Source of the DNA: Candidatus Aphodousia faecipullorum
GTDB lineage: Bacteria; Pseudomonadota; Gammaproteobacteria; Burkholderiales; Burkholderiaceae_F
Direction: 5' to 3'
Assembly: GCA_018714205.1 (NCBI GenBank)
Contig: DVNR01000053.1
Coordinates: forward strand, 62,001-126,000
DNA length: 64,000 bases
The position numbers and the translations under genes were made by a program. Shown piece by piece: positions 25,740-35,097 of this stretch. The stretch's first letter is position 1. The number at the start of each line of letters is the position of its first letter. The notes under the pieces were generated by a model that was not told the origin of the DNA, did no database searches, and saw only the letters and a program-made list of their open reading frames with translations.

Positions 25740-26669
25740 CTACAATCCAATAAGCGCGTTAGCAAACTCCTCCGCCTTGAAGGGCTGAAGGTCATCAATG
25801 TGCTCTCCAACACCAATAAAATAGATTGGTATGGGTTTATCTTGACGCATTTTTGTAATAGCTGCCAGCACGCCTCCCTTAGCCGTTCCATCCAATTTGG
25901 TAATGATGAGTCCAGTCAATGGAACTGCCTCATCAAATGCTTTGACTTGAGCGAGTGCATTTTGTCCGTTTGTTCCGTCAATGACTAAAATAACTTCGTG
26001 CGGAGCCCCTGGTAGAGCTTTGTTTTGCGAGCGAGCGATACGTTTCAGTTCTTCCATTAAGCGGGTCTGTGTTGTCAAACGTCCTGCCGTATCCACAATG
26101 ACAACGTCCATCCCGCGCGCTTTCCCTGCGCTAACAGCATCAAAAGCAACGGCTGCGGGATCCCCTCCTGCCTGAGCGATCACCTCCACACGATTACGTT
26201 CTCCCCAAACAGCCAATTGCTCTCGCGCTGCAGCTCTAAAGGTATCTCCAGCCGCCAACAGGACACTTTTGCCCTCCTTAGAAAACCATTTACTAATTTT
26301 CCCAATTGAGGTTGTTTTGCCTGCTCCATTGACACCAATCATCATCATGATTAGTGGTTTTTCTCGGTTGATATCGAGCTGCCCCTCAGCAGGTTTTAAG
26401 AGCTTGACTAATTGATCACGAAGCTCCAGGCGAACTTCATCTTGGGTTTTCAACCCCTTTAACTGAATAGCTTCGCGCAACGAAGTCAAGATTTCACTAA
26501 CAGTTTGCACACCCATATCAGCTGAAATCAGTGCAAACTCTAGCTCTTCTAAAAACTCCTCGTCGACTTTTCCACCTGTGAAAAGACCGATAATATTCAC
26601 ACGGGTTTTATGTAGTCCCTCTTTTAAGCGACTAAACCATCCCGTTTTTTTCGTCTCAGACGTTATCAT
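25740..26669 (-). CDS. ftsY: Signal recognition particle receptor FtsY
   Basis: 309 residues from ATG 26669. The NG domain is complete: GVNGAGKTTSIGKIS (G1), DTFRAAAREQL (G2), VDTAGRLTTQ (G3), TKLDGTAKGG (G4) and the C-terminal GVGEHIDDLQPF. The long acidic A domain of E. coli FtsY is almost absent: only about 20 residues with Lys/Arg and aromatic side chains precede the N domain, enough for a membrane-targeting helix. It docks SRP-ribosome complexes at the inner membrane. Its start codon is 6 bases from the divergent rsmD start, so its promoter must lie inside rsmD. Confidence 0.95.
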   Translation of the reverse strand: MITSETKKTGWFSRLKEGLHKTRVNIIGLFTGGKVDEEFLEELEFALISADMGVQTVSEILTSLREAIQLKGLKTQDEVRLELRDQLVKLLKPAEGQLDINREKPLIMMMIGVNGAGKTTSIGKISKWFSKEGKSVLLAAGDTFRAAAREQLAVWGERNRVEVIAQAGGDPAAVAFDAVSAGKARGMDVVIVDTAGRLTTQTRLMEELKRIARSQNKALPGAPHEVILVIDGTNGQNALAQVKAFDEAVPLTGLIITKLDGTAKGGVLAAITKMRQDKPIPIYFIGVGEHIDDLQPFKAEEFANALIGL

Positions 26670-26675
26670 TAGCTT

Positions 26676-27314
26676 ATGAGTCCTATGAAAATGAAATCGA
26701 GTCACAATCAACGTGACGTAAGTTTACCAAGAGTCAGCCCTAGAGGCGGTAGTGGTTCCGTTCGAATCATTGCTGGGGTGTGGCGTCGTACCCCATTAAC
26801 AGTCTCGGATACTCAGGGCCTCAGGCCCACCGGTGATCGTATACGCGAAACCCTTTTCAATTGGTTGACATTCCTTTATGGAGACTTTTCCAATCGAAGC
26901 GCGCTTGATATGTTTGCTGGCTCTGGAGCGCTCGGATTTGAATTTGGTAGTCGAGGCGGTCAACGAATTGTGATGGTTGAAAAAAACACGTCAGCCTATT
27001 CTTTGCTGAAAGCTGCCCAAGAAAAGCTTAAAGCTAACCAAATTGAGCTGCTGAGAGGCGATGTTTTTTCTCTGCTGTCAAAACATAATGAACATTTTGA
27101 CATCATTTTTATTGACCCCCCCTTCAACCTGAATTACCATGAAAAAGCGATAACGGTTGCTCTTTCTCACTTGAAAACCGATGGAGTCATGTATGTTGAA
27201 TCTCCGAACGAATGGTCGTGTAAAGAGTTATTTGAAAGGCTTCATCTTGAGATCATACGAGAAGGGCATTCTGGAGCTGTTGCCTACCGACTTGTAAAGA
27301 TCAAGGACTTGTAG
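26676..27314 (+). CDS. rsmD: 16S rRNA (guanine(966)-N(2))-methyltransferase
   Basis: A 212-residue SAM-dependent methyltransferase. Signatures: VRIIAGVWRR, LRPTGDRIRETLFNWL, motif I LDMFAGSGALGFE, and the catalytic IFIDPPFN. ATGs at 26676, 26685 and 26691 are all possible; the N terminus is longer than in E. coli. It methylates G966 of 16S rRNA. It is back-to-back with ftsY, an arrangement known from many proteobacteria but unusually tight here, and starts an operon with coaD (2-base gap) and ppx. Confidence 0.93.
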   Translation: MSPMKMKSSHNQRDVSLPRVSPRGGSGSVRIIAGVWRRTPLTVSDTQGLRPTGDRIRETLFNWLTFLYGDFSNRSALDMFAGSGALGFEFGSRGGQRIVMVEKNTSAYSLLKAAQEKLKANQIELLRGDVFSLLSKHNEHFDIIFIDPPFNLNYHEKAITVALSHLKTDGVMYVESPNEWSCKELFERLHLEIIREGHSGAVAYRLVKIKDL

Positions 27315-27316
27315 TT

Positions 27317-27805
27317 ATGACCATTGCTGTCTACGCCGGGACATTTGACCCATTTACACTTGGACATGAGGATGTTTTAAACAGAGCCTGTCAAATTTTT
27401 GACAACATCATCGTTGCCGTTGCCGCAGATACAGGGAAAAAAACGTTTTTCTCTTTTGAGGAGCGAGTCCTTTTAGCCAAAGAGGTCGTTGGAAAGCGTC
27501 AGGGTGTTGAAGTCGTTGGGTTTGAAGGCCTATTAAGCGAATTTGTCAAAGCCCGTTCGGCGAAAGTACTCATCCGAGGAGTTCGCAACGGTAGTGATTT
27601 CGATTACGAAACGCGAATGGCCGCTGTCAATAGAGCACTCAATCATGACGTTCAAACCATTTTTTTCCCACCGATTAGCGGAACACAAGCGATTTCCGGT
27701 TCTCTTGTTAGAGAGATTTACCGATTGGGCGGCGATGTTTCTGCCTTTGTCAGTCCTGCTGTGTGCCGTGCATTAGCTACCAAACGAGAAGCCCACAAGG
27801 AATAA
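27317..27805 (+). CDS. coaD: Phosphopantetheine adenylyltransferase
   Basis: A 162-residue nucleotidyltransferase with YAGTFDPFTLGHEDVLNRA holding the (H/T)xGH motif, VLIRGVRNGSDFDYE and SGTQAISGSLVREI. It performs the fourth step of CoA synthesis. rsmD-coaD order is conserved in proteobacteria. It follows rsmD by 2 bases and precedes ppx by 5 bases. Confidence 0.95.
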   Translation: MTIAVYAGTFDPFTLGHEDVLNRACQIFDNIIVAVAADTGKKTFFSFEERVLLAKEVVGKRQGVEVVGFEGLLSEFVKARSAKVLIRGVRNGSDFDYETRMAAVNRALNHDVQTIFFPPISGTQAISGSLVREIYRLGGDVSAFVSPAVCRALATKREAHKE

Positions 27806-27810
27806 GTCGA

Positions 27811-29283
27811 ATGCATGTTGCCTCTGTTGATCTTGGCTCAAATAGTTTCCGATTGCAAATCGGTCGTGTTGAAGCGGGGAAAATTATTCCTGTAAATTAC
27901 TTCAAAGATGGGGTAAGAATTGCGGCTGGTTTGGATGAGAAGGGGAACCTTTCCCAGGAAGCTCAGGAACGGGCACTCAAAACGCTTTCTAAATTTAAGG
28001 CGCTTTTAGTCGGCTTTCCAACTAGTCACGTGAGAGCGGTTGGAACTCAAACTCTTCGGGTGGCTAAAAACGCACCGGAATTTATTGAGAAAGCGCAGAA
28101 AGCACTTGGCTATCCCATAGAAGTTTTAAGAGGCAATGAAGAAGCCCGGTTAATTTTTGTAGGCTGTTCTCACGCCTTGCCACCATCCAGAGCTCGCCGC
28201 CTATTTGTCGATATTGGTGGTGCCTCAACCGAACTCTCCGTTGGTCAAGGCTACCAAGCTCAAATTTGTAGTTCTTTTCATATTGGATGTGTGAGTTTGA
28301 CCTTGGCTTATTTTGCCGACGGAGTGATTACAAAAAGTCGCTTTGAAGCTGCTCAACTTGCAGCCTATTCGCAGTTGATTGAGGCCAGAAAAGTTTTCAG
28401 TGCCCCTCAAATTTGGGATGAAGCGTACGGATCTTCAGGTTCTATGGAGGCTGTTTGTTCCATTGCTCGCATACTTGGTCTCGGTGATGGTGGTATCTCA
28501 CAACATGACTTAGTTCAAATTCGAGACTACTTTATTCGTTGTGGGGAAATAAACAAATTGCAACTTGAAGATCTCCATCAATCCAGAAGGGATGTGATTG
28601 CTGGAGGACTTGCCGTCTTGTGCGCAGTCTTTGATGCTCTTGGCATTGAGCGAATGGCTTTTTCTTCCGGAGCTTTGCGCATGGGGGTACTCTATGACTT
28701 GCAAGATAAACTCAACAATAACGATTGCAGAACACAAAGCATTGATCGTCTGTTGTCTTTTGTTCAATGGGACCGTGAACAAACCGCAAGAGTTGACTTA
28801 TTAAGCTCGATGCTCATGTGTTCCCTTGTGCCCGATGGACTGGATGAAGAAAAAAAATGTCTTCACTGGGCTGCGCAATTGCACGAAATTGGAACGAATA
28901 TCAGCCATAATGGATTTCATCGCCACGGCGCTTATATTGTTGAGCATGCCGATCTTGTTGGTTTTTCAGCTTCCACTCAATGCTGGATCGCAGATTTGAT
29001 TTTGGCACAACGCGGAGCACTGCAAGAGTTCAATGAGCAAATGAGAGATTCCGCTTGGACATTGTCGTTGCTTTGTCTACGCCTAGCATGCATCTTTGCT
29101 CAAGAACGAACAAGTGCTAGATTACCTGAACTACAACTCCTGTCCTTGGGAGCAAGACACTTTGAGCTTCGAATCAAGTCAACGGGCTGGTTAGAAACAC
29201 ATCCTTTAATAAAATTCCTATTAGATGGTGAAGTAAAGCACTGGAAAGCCGTACAATATACTTTTGATTTTTGCTATTGCTGA
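27811..29283 (+). CDS. Exopolyphosphatase / guanosine pentaphosphatase family protein
   Basis: 490 residues from ATG 27811 (GGA ribosome site overlapping the end of coaD). N-terminal actin-like fold with VASVDLGSNSFRLQIGR, RAVGTQTLR, the catalytic-Glu region LRGNEEARLIFVG and RRLFVDIGGASTELSVG; C-terminal HD-like helical domain (about 310-490) with LHEIGTNISHNGFHRHGAYI. It hydrolyses polyphosphate or pppGpp; ppx and gppA cannot be told apart by eye. The last 40 bases carry the putative ftsE upstream box CCGTACAAT. Confidence 0.88.
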   Translation: MHVASVDLGSNSFRLQIGRVEAGKIIPVNYFKDGVRIAAGLDEKGNLSQEAQERALKTLSKFKALLVGFPTSHVRAVGTQTLRVAKNAPEFIEKAQKALGYPIEVLRGNEEARLIFVGCSHALPPSRARRLFVDIGGASTELSVGQGYQAQICSSFHIGCVSLTLAYFADGVITKSRFEAAQLAAYSQLIEARKVFSAPQIWDEAYGSSGSMEAVCSIARILGLGDGGISQHDLVQIRDYFIRCGEINKLQLEDLHQSRRDVIAGGLAVLCAVFDALGIERMAFSSGALRMGVLYDLQDKLNNNDCRTQSIDRLLSFVQWDREQTARVDLLSSMLMCSLVPDGLDEEKKCLHWAAQLHEIGTNISHNGFHRHGAYIVEHADLVGFSASTQCWIADLILAQRGALQEFNEQMRDSAWTLSLLCLRLACIFAQERTSARLPELQLLSLGARHFELRIKSTGWLETHPLIKFLLDGEVKHWKAVQYTFDFCYC

Positions 29284-29294
29284 TTCGTTTATCA

Positions 29295-29981
29295 ATGTCA
29301 AATCCCATTGCTACCCAAGACAACCCCCTCGTGGAATTAGCGCATGTCTTCATGGATTTTGATGACATGCAAGTGTTGCGCGATGTTTCTGTCAAAATTT
29401 ATCGGGGTGAGTTTGTCGTCTTACATGGTGACACTGGGTGTGGTAAATCGACCGTTTTACGATTGATTGCCGGCTTGCTTAATCCTTCACGCGGAGCCGT
29501 TCGAGTCGCTGGCGAGGATGTTCAGAATTTTTCAATTCTTCAAAGGCGCTGGCTTCGTCGTGCGATTGGTCTAATGATGCAAGACTCCCCACTTCTGCCA
29601 GATCGTTCGATTTTGGAGAATGTTATGTTACCTGCGCTTGCAGCGGAAGCCACCACCGCTCAAGCTCGGCAACAAGCACTTGCCGCACTGTCACGTTGCC
29701 ATGTTTCCGAATTAGCCTATGCAATGCCAATTGACCTCTCTTCTGGACAACGACAACAGGTCAGTCTCGCAAGGGCCGTGGTTAATTTACCTGTTTTGAT
29801 CTTAGCTGATGAACCGGCGGCTCATTTAGATGCCAACAACGCCCAAACGCTTATTAACCTGCTTGGCGAATTCTCTAGCGCTGGAGTAACTGTCATTGTG
29901 GCTTCTCACCTTTTACTCACCCCCTACGGTATTCCTTACCGTGAGGTCCGTTTTGCTTCTCAACATGGGGCTCTGAGATGA
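29295..29981 (+). CDS. ftsE: Cell division ATP-binding protein FtsE (divergent)
   Basis: 228 residues from ATG 29295. ABC motifs are present but unusual: Walker A GDTGCGKST (commonly GPSGAGKST), signature LSSGQRQQVSLARA with Ser replacing the first Gly, Walker B LILADEPAAHLD with the catalytic Glu, and His in ASHLL. The identity rests on ftsX overlapping by 4 bases and rpoH following, the classic order. FtsEX couples ATP hydrolysis to periplasmic EnvC and septal murein splitting; an EnvC-like gene is in this window at 36970. No ribosome site before the start. Confidence 0.88.
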   Translation: MSNPIATQDNPLVELAHVFMDFDDMQVLRDVSVKIYRGEFVVLHGDTGCGKSTVLRLIAGLLNPSRGAVRVAGEDVQNFSILQRRWLRRAIGLMMQDSPLLPDRSILENVMLPALAAEATTAQARQQALAALSRCHVSELAYAMPIDLSSGQRQQVSLARAVVNLPVLILADEPAAHLDANNAQTLINLLGEFSSAGVTVIVASHLLLTPYGIPYREVRFASQHGALR

Positions 29982-30889
29982 GTTTTTTATCGTCTCGCGC
30001 ATGGGCGCTGCAACAAGTTTTACGTGGCATTAACAATGCAAAAGGGTTGTTTTTCCTTGCGCTGGCACTTGCTAGCCTCTCCTTAACCATCCCTGTTTTT
30101 GTTGCAAGTATTGTTTATGGTCTTTCCGAACCATTGCGATCGGTTCCCGTATCGCCAGAGGTCACCGTCTTTACCGATGAAGGCATTACGAAAAGTCAAA
30201 TGACCAACCTCGAAGCTCGAATTGGTCGTCATGAGCATGTCATGAAAATCACGACGATTCCCAAAGAGGAAGCCTTCAAAGCACTTAACGAAAATTTAGG
30301 AATCAAAACAAACAACAATGATAAAGCGGCCAACCCCCTGCCAGACTTGATCATCGTAACCTTGGACCAAAATATGGCGCCCGAGGACATTGAAAAAACT
30401 GCCAAGAATATTGAGAAACTCTCGGGCGTTGACATGGTCGCCTACGACAGTACTTGGTTAACAAAATTAAACGCAATTTCCGACGCATTAGTTAATCTCG
30501 GTGTTATATTTACGATCATTACTCTGATGTTGCTGGTCTGTGTGATCACCGCGAGCGTGCGACTTGCCACGGATGCTCAGAAAAACGAATTGAGTATGCT
30601 GTATTTGTTCGGCGCCTCGGCCTCTTTTTCTATTCGTCCTTATGCGTGGCGTGGATTTCTAACAATGGGATTGGCGGCAATCGTTGCCCTTGGTTTGTCA
30701 CGCTTTGCGACTGGATTTCTAAATGAGGCTTTGCAAAGTGTTGGGGATCAATACGGCACTTCCATTGTGATTTCCGCCCTGCCTTGGGAATTCAATGCAG
30801 GCTTTATTGTATTTTGTGCACTTTTGGGCGGTTTGATCGCCAGTATCATTACTCAACGAGCTATAGCAAAAATCGAACGTATCGATTAG
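29978..30889 (+). CDS. ftsX: Cell division protein FtsX
   Basis: A 303-residue membrane protein with four transmembrane segments (about 22-46, 170-195, 220-245, 270-292) and a large periplasmic loop (about 50-165) after the first, the FtsX topology. ATG overlaps the ftsE stop in ATGA. The loop contains EVTVFTDEGITKSQM and IPKEEAFKAL, typical of the PLD domain that contacts EnvC. Membrane partner of FtsE. Confidence 0.93.
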   Translation: MSFLSSRAWALQQVLRGINNAKGLFFLALALASLSLTIPVFVASIVYGLSEPLRSVPVSPEVTVFTDEGITKSQMTNLEARIGRHEHVMKITTIPKEEAFKALNENLGIKTNNNDKAANPLPDLIIVTLDQNMAPEDIEKTAKNIEKLSGVDMVAYDSTWLTKLNAISDALVNLGVIFTIITLMLLVCVITASVRLATDAQKNELSMLYLFGASASFSIRPYAWRGFLTMGLAAIVALGLSRFATGFLNEALQSVGDQYGTSIVISALPWEFNAGFIVFCALLGGLIASIITQRAIAKIERID

Positions 30890-30911
30890 ATCGCCAATCA
30901 AGAGCATTTCC

Positions 30912-31844
30912 ATGGCTGAAGTTACAAACGAAAAAAATGCCTCAAGCGGTGCGCTGGTTCCCTATCAAAGCAAGGTGCCTGCTGTCATCCCCAGTTTGGG
31001 AAACTTAGATGCCTACATTCAGGCAGCTAATCGTGTACCCATTTTGTCGTACGAAGAAGAAAAGCGTTTAATGGAACGCCTGCATAACGAAAACGACATG
31101 GCCGCTGGTCGCGATCTTGTTATGGCACATTTAAGGTTGGTTATTGCGATTGCACGCTCCTATCTCGGATATGGTATTCCGCACGCTGACTTAATCCAAG
31201 AGGGCAACATTGGTCTAATGAAAGCCATTAAACATTTTGATCCCTCTCACGGTGCTCGCCTAATGACGTTCGCCGAGTACTGGATTCGATCAGAAATTCA
31301 AGATTACATCATTAAAAATTGGCGCCAAGTTAAGTTGGCAACAACCAAAGCTCAGAGAAAACTGTTCTTTAACCTTCGTTCAATGCGAGGAGAAAACGCT
31401 CTAACCTACTCTCAGGCAGATAAAATCGCTCATACGTTGGATGTTAAGCCTTCTGAAGTATTGGAAATGGAGCAGCGCATGTATGGCAACGATACATCGT
31501 TGGATACTCCGGCAGAAGAGGATGAGGACGGAGCATCCAATGCCCCCATTCAATGGCTATCATCCGATAAAGATGAACCTTCGCTTGTACTCGAACAAAA
31601 AGATGAAGAGCGCATGCAACGAGAGGGGATTCGCCAAGCATTGTTAAGTTTGGACGATCGCAGTCGTAAAGTCATACAAGCCCGCTGGCTCAATGAGGAT
31701 GAAAACGGAAATTTGGCTCCGAAAACTCTCCAGGAGCTCGCCAAAGAGTTAGGTGTTTCCGCTGAGCGTGTTCGCCAAATCGAAAAAAATGCATTGATCA
31801 AAATGAGAAAGGCGCTGACGGCGCCAGCTGATGAATATGTTTAA
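30912..31844 (+). CDS. rpoH: RNA polymerase sigma factor RpoH (sigma-32)
   Basis: A 310-residue heat-shock sigma factor. Region 2 has [42 protein letters not shown] split by normal spacing, region 2.4 [14 protein letters not shown], the RpoH box around [13 protein letters not shown], and region 4 with [23 protein letters not shown]. Follows ftsEX, as in most proteobacteria. Its last codons overlap the trmL start. It directs transcription of chaperone and protease genes. Confidence 0.96.
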   Translation: MAEVTNEKNASSGALVPYQSKVPAVIPSLGNLDAYIQAANRVPILSYEEEKRLMERLHNENDMAAGRDLVMAHLRLVIAIARSYLGYGIPHADLIQEGNIGLMKAIKHFDPSHGARLMTFAEYWIRSEIQDYIIKNWRQVKLATTKAQRKLFFNLRSMRGENALTYSQADKIAHTLDVKPSEVLEMEQRMYGNDTSLDTPAEEDEDGASNAPIQWLSSDKDEPSLVLEQKDEERMQREGIRQALLSLDDRSRKVIQARWLNEDENGNLAPKTLQELAKELGVSAERVRQIEKNALIKMRKALTAPADEYV

Positions 31845-32307
31845 AGTAGTTTTAGTCGCTCCTGAAATTCCGCCCAATACTGGGAACATCATCCGATTAT
31901 GTGCCAATACCGGATGCGAATTGCATTTAGTTGAACCCTTAGGCTTTTCGTTAGATGATAAACACATGATTCGTGCCGGGTTGGACTACCACGAATATGC
32001 AACGGTCAAAGTTCACAAAAGTTTTGATGATTTTCTAGCCTCCGAGAATCCGGATAGAAAGCGCATGTTCGCTATGACAACAAAAGGCTCGCACCCCTTT
32101 GCCGAGTCGGATTTTTTACCCGGAGACTGGTTTGTTTTCGGCAGTGAGGGACATGGGCTACCAGACGACATTCGCAACAGTTTCGCACCAGAGCAACGAA
32201 TTCGCTTACCAATGAGGCCCAATAACCGCTCACTGAATTTGTCAAATTCTGTCGCCATCACTGTTTACGAGGCGTGGAGACAAAATGGATATATTGGGGG
32301 TATTTAA
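31837..32307 (+). CDS. trmL: tRNA (cytidine(34)-2'-O)-methyltransferase TrmL
   Basis: About 156 residues from ATG 31837 (ATG 31831 also possible), overlapping the rpoH stop. A SPOUT methyltransferase: [23 protein letters not shown] at the N terminus, [10 protein letters not shown] in the SAM knot, and [20 protein letters not shown] at the C terminus. It methylates the wobble base of tRNA-Leu isoacceptors. A terminator follows. Confidence 0.94.
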   Translation: MFKVVLVAPEIPPNTGNIIRLCANTGCELHLVEPLGFSLDDKHMIRAGLDYHEYATVKVHKSFDDFLASENPDRKRMFAMTTKGSHPFAESDFLPGDWFVFGSEGHGLPDDIRNSFAPEQRIRLPMRPNNRSLNLSNSVAITVYEAWRQNGYIGGI

Positions 32308-32345
32308 TTTCATTCTCCCCCGTTGAGGTAAATACACTCTTGCAA

Positions 32346-32388
32346 AGCCGCACACTGATGTGTGCGGCTAAAGATTTCTAATTTTTTT
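32346..32388 (+). terminator. Terminator between trmL and the response regulator gene
   Basis: Perfect 10-bp stem AGCCGCACAC (32346-32355) with GTGTGCGGCT (32360-32369), 4-base loop; a T-run (ATTTTTTT, around 32381-32388) follows about 11 bases later. Located between convergent genes and may serve both. Confidence 0.65.
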
Positions 32389-33064
32389 GTTGCAAGCTTT
32401 CCAACAGATAGCGATCCATATGGCGTTCAGCAGCGAAAACCGCAGCTTGAACACGAGAACTGAAATCAAACCGACGCATTATTCGCTGTAAGTGTGCTTT
32501 TACCGTGCTTTCAGACATGTTTAGCATTTGTGCCATTTCACGATTGCTAGCTCCTTGCGCCAAACAACCCAAAATTTGACGCTCCCGCTCTGTGAGACTC
32601 CGAACGGTCTCGGGTCTGACTTCAGGCATTAAACTCAAATTCTTAGCACGAATACCGTTAACAAATTTACTAGTCATCTCGGGTGACATGACACTCTCGC
32701 CAGCCACAATCTTACGGATGCTGTTAACAAGATAGTCTGCGTCAATATTTTTGACTAAATAACCTCTAGCTCCCAAAACAAATGCTTCTTTCAAGTCATC
32801 CGCATCCTCGCTCACCGTCAGCATCACGACCGGAAGCTGTCGGTTCATTTCCATCATCTGCGCCAATGCCTCGGTCCCATTCATAACGGGCATATCTAAA
32901 TCCAAAAGGACTAAATCCGGCTGCAACTGTTCAGCCTGTTTAACTCCTTCCAGACCATCTGAAGCTTCTCCAACAACTTCGAAATCATCTTGACGAGACA
33001 ACAAAGCTTTTAAACCGGAACGAAACAACGTGTGATCGTCAACCAATAAAATCCGAATTGACAT
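32378..33064 (-). CDS. NarL/FixJ-family response regulator
   Basis: About 228 residues from ATG 33064, supported by GGAG 7 bases upstream; an in-frame TTG at 33079 is less likely. The receiver domain has the acid pair in LLVDDH, phospho-acceptor Asp in LVLLDLDMPVMNG, Thr in VMLTVSED and Lys in YLVKNID. The LuxR-type HTH reads LTERERQILGCLAQGASNREMAQMLNMSES. It is next to a NarX-like kinase (41-base gap) and similar to NarL. No nitrate or nitrite respiration genes lie in the window, so the target is unknown. Confidence 0.92.
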   Translation of the reverse strand: MSIRILLVDDHTLFRSGLKALLSRQDDFEVVGEASDGLEGVKQAEQLQPDLVLLDLDMPVMNGTEALAQMMEMNRQLPVVMLTVSEDADDLKEAFVLGARGYLVKNIDADYLVNSIRKIVAGESVMSPEMTSKFVNGIRAKNLSLMPEVRPETVRSLTERERQILGCLAQGASNREMAQMLNMSESTVKAHLQRIMRRFDFSSRVQAAVFAAERHMDRYLLESLQQKN

Positions 33065-33105
33065 TGCATTCTCCGACAAAGAAAACTTTTCACCACGAAG
33101 GCGCC

Positions 33106-35031
33106 CTAGGCTCCATTGAGGGCTACGCGTTTAGCCCTTGGCAAGAAAAAGCGTACCGTCGTACCCTGATTAAGCTCGGACTCGATTTCAATGCTTGCAG
33201 AAATTCTTTGAGCCCGTTCCTTCATGATTGACAAGCCGACATGACGTTGCTTTCGGGATTCTAACAGTTGCGAGTCAATTCCAACGCCGTCGTCCATAAT
33301 TTTCATTTCAAAATCTTCACCGTTTTTCACCGAAACAAAAACGGTGGATGCTTTTGCGTGTTTTCTGACATTTGAAAGAGCCTCCTGCAAAATAAAAATT
33401 GCCTGAAGCTTTTGGGCCGAATTAAGAGCCACACCATTACCGGTCATCGTTAGGTGGGCTTTAACGTGTGTTTGACGCTCAAAACGATCGAGAACGCTAC
33501 GCACGATATCGTCAAACGCCTCATTGCTGACCCGCGTTCGGAAGTTCAGCAACAATTCACGAACGTCATCATAACATTCTTGAACCCCGCCCTTGATTTG
33601 TTTGATGCCGTCATTGATCTGTTCTTGATTCTTATGCTTTAACGCATCGTCAAGCATCTGTACTTGAAGATTCAAGAAGGACAACGTTTGAGCAATGGAA
33701 TCATGCAAATTTTGAGCTAGCAAATTGCGTTCTTGCCCAACTGCCAACTGTTGATCCAATGCCGCCAACCGCATATTTTCAATAGCCGCTCCCAAGTGTC
33801 GCCCCAAGTTCTCAAGCAACGTATCCACACCATTGTCAACAGGTCGAACTTCGTCAAAATATAGGCTAAACAGTCCGATATTTTTCTGCTTATGCCGGAT
33901 ATGGTACACAGCAACCAATTTATAGCCACTGTGCCTACAGAAACCATCTTCAGGCATTTCTTTTTCAGTCAGGCGCTGCGGGTATGGGCTATCAACAGTA
34001 GTGGGCAATGGCAAAATCTCCAATAACACATTGGGTTTTCCATCTATCGGTTTAAATCCTTTGCCCCAAACGGTTTGGCATCGTCCTGAAGCCTCGTCAA
34101 TTAAACGAATGTCTCCAGCCTGAGCTCCGGTCAGTGTCATGGTACGGACTAAAAACGATTCGTACATTTCATCCATGGAGTGCTGTTCACCCAAATAGGC
34201 CGTCAATCCGTAAAGCGTCGTCAAATACGCATTTTTTTCTGCCAATGAACTCGTTTTCTCCGCAACTTTTTTTTCCAAGTTGCTGTAGACATCATCCAAG
34301 TGGCTGGCCAAATCGTTAAAACCCGCGGAAATCTGAGAAAACTCTTGCGTTGACTCTGCGTGAACTTGCGTTTTCCAATCCGAAGCCCTCAGTCTCTCAA
34401 TCCCCTCCCCCAACTGATTTAATGGCCTCAGTACGGAAACGACTAAAAACCACATCACAATAATGACGCTTAGGATAGAAACTCCCCCCAAAGCCACCTG
34501 TGTATAGCGCAGCACCACAATATTGCGATTCGCTTGGGCATCAATCAACGCAGTCCAATGTTCAATTTGCTGATTCAGCTGGTACAAGTTCACGAGGAAT
34601 TGTTCTCTTTCGGGCACTGAAAAATCATGTCCCTCATTCCAACGAAGAAGAGTGGGCTTGACTTGTTGACGCCAACGTTGGTCAATAGAGCCTAGCAGTT
34701 GATCCCCTCGATCATCCTTGGCCATGACGCTATAGGTTGAATCATCCCCAATCATTACTTGTGTCAGTGCATGATCAATCCGCCAAACTGCACCCTGAAT
34801 ATCCAGTCCGACACGGTCAACATCACGAGCTTGCGTTGAAAATGTGTATCCTACCTGATACAGATCATTCCGTATGACATTGGCCTGCCGAACGATTCCC
34901 GTCGCATTTTCCATCTGCCAAGTTACAGATAGGGTGTAGACCACCGAGGCAATGAGTATCGCTACCCATAAGAGCGATAATCTGAGCAAACGACTAGATA
35001 ATTGTGGTGCTTGAGTTTTTGTATTTGCCAT
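33106..35031 (-). CDS. NarX-like sensor histidine kinase
   Basis: About 641 residues from ATG 35031; a GTG at 35070 is in frame but lies inside the secB terminator hairpin. Order: TM1 (about 16-38), periplasmic four-helix region, TM2 (about 180-205), HAMP (about 207-260), GAF-like domain, HisKA_3 dimerisation with LAQNLHDSIAQTLSF (phospho-His), and HATPase with DDGVGID. The stretch after TM1, ENATGIVRQANVIRNDLYQVG, aligns with the nitrate-binding P-box of NarX and keeps its key Arg, but is otherwise divergent. Signal may be nitrate/nitrite or a related anion; this is inference. Confidence 0.88.
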   Translation of the reverse strand: MANTKTQAPQLSSRLLRLSLLWVAILIASVVYTLSVTWQMENATGIVRQANVIRNDLYQVGYTFSTQARDVDRVGLDIQGAVWRIDHALTQVMIGDDSTYSVMAKDDRGDQLLGSIDQRWRQQVKPTLLRWNEGHDFSVPEREQFLVNLYQLNQQIEHWTALIDAQANRNIVVLRYTQVALGGVSILSVIIVMWFLVVSVLRPLNQLGEGIERLRASDWKTQVHAESTQEFSQISAGFNDLASHLDDVYSNLEKKVAEKTSSLAEKNAYLTTLYGLTAYLGEQHSMDEMYESFLVRTMTLTGAQAGDIRLIDEASGRCQTVWGKGFKPIDGKPNVLLEILPLPTTVDSPYPQRLTEKEMPEDGFCRHSGYKLVAVYHIRHKQKNIGLFSLYFDEVRPVDNGVDTLLENLGRHLGAAIENMRLAALDQQLAVGQERNLLAQNLHDSIAQTLSFLNLQVQMLDDALKHKNQEQINDGIKQIKGGVQECYDDVRELLLNFRTRVSNEAFDDIVRSVLDRFERQTHVKAHLTMTGNGVALNSAQKLQAIFILQEALSNVRKHAKASTVFVSVKNGEDFEMKIMDDGVGIDSQLLESRKQRHVGLSIMKERAQRISASIEIESELNQGTTVRFFLPRAKRVALNGA

Positions 35032-35034
35032 ATG

Positions 35035-35079
35035 AAAAAAGAGAAAGCTCACAACTCTTAGGCTGCTCACTTTCTCTTT
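35035..35079 (-). terminator. secB terminator abutting the NarX-like start
   Basis: On the minus strand AAAGAGAAAG (35079-35070) pairs with CTTTCTCTTT (35047-35038), 10 bp with a 22-base loop, followed by a T-run (35040-35035). The T-run ends 3 bases before the kinase ATG, so read-through or an internal start decides kinase expression. Confidence 0.6.
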
Positions 35080-35097
35080 CTGCTCAAAGACAGGAGG

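Noticed and set aside
32378-35031. Two-component pair as proof of nitrate respiration
   Set aside because: Only a divergent P-box-like segment supports nitrate sensing and no nar, nap or nir genes are in the window.
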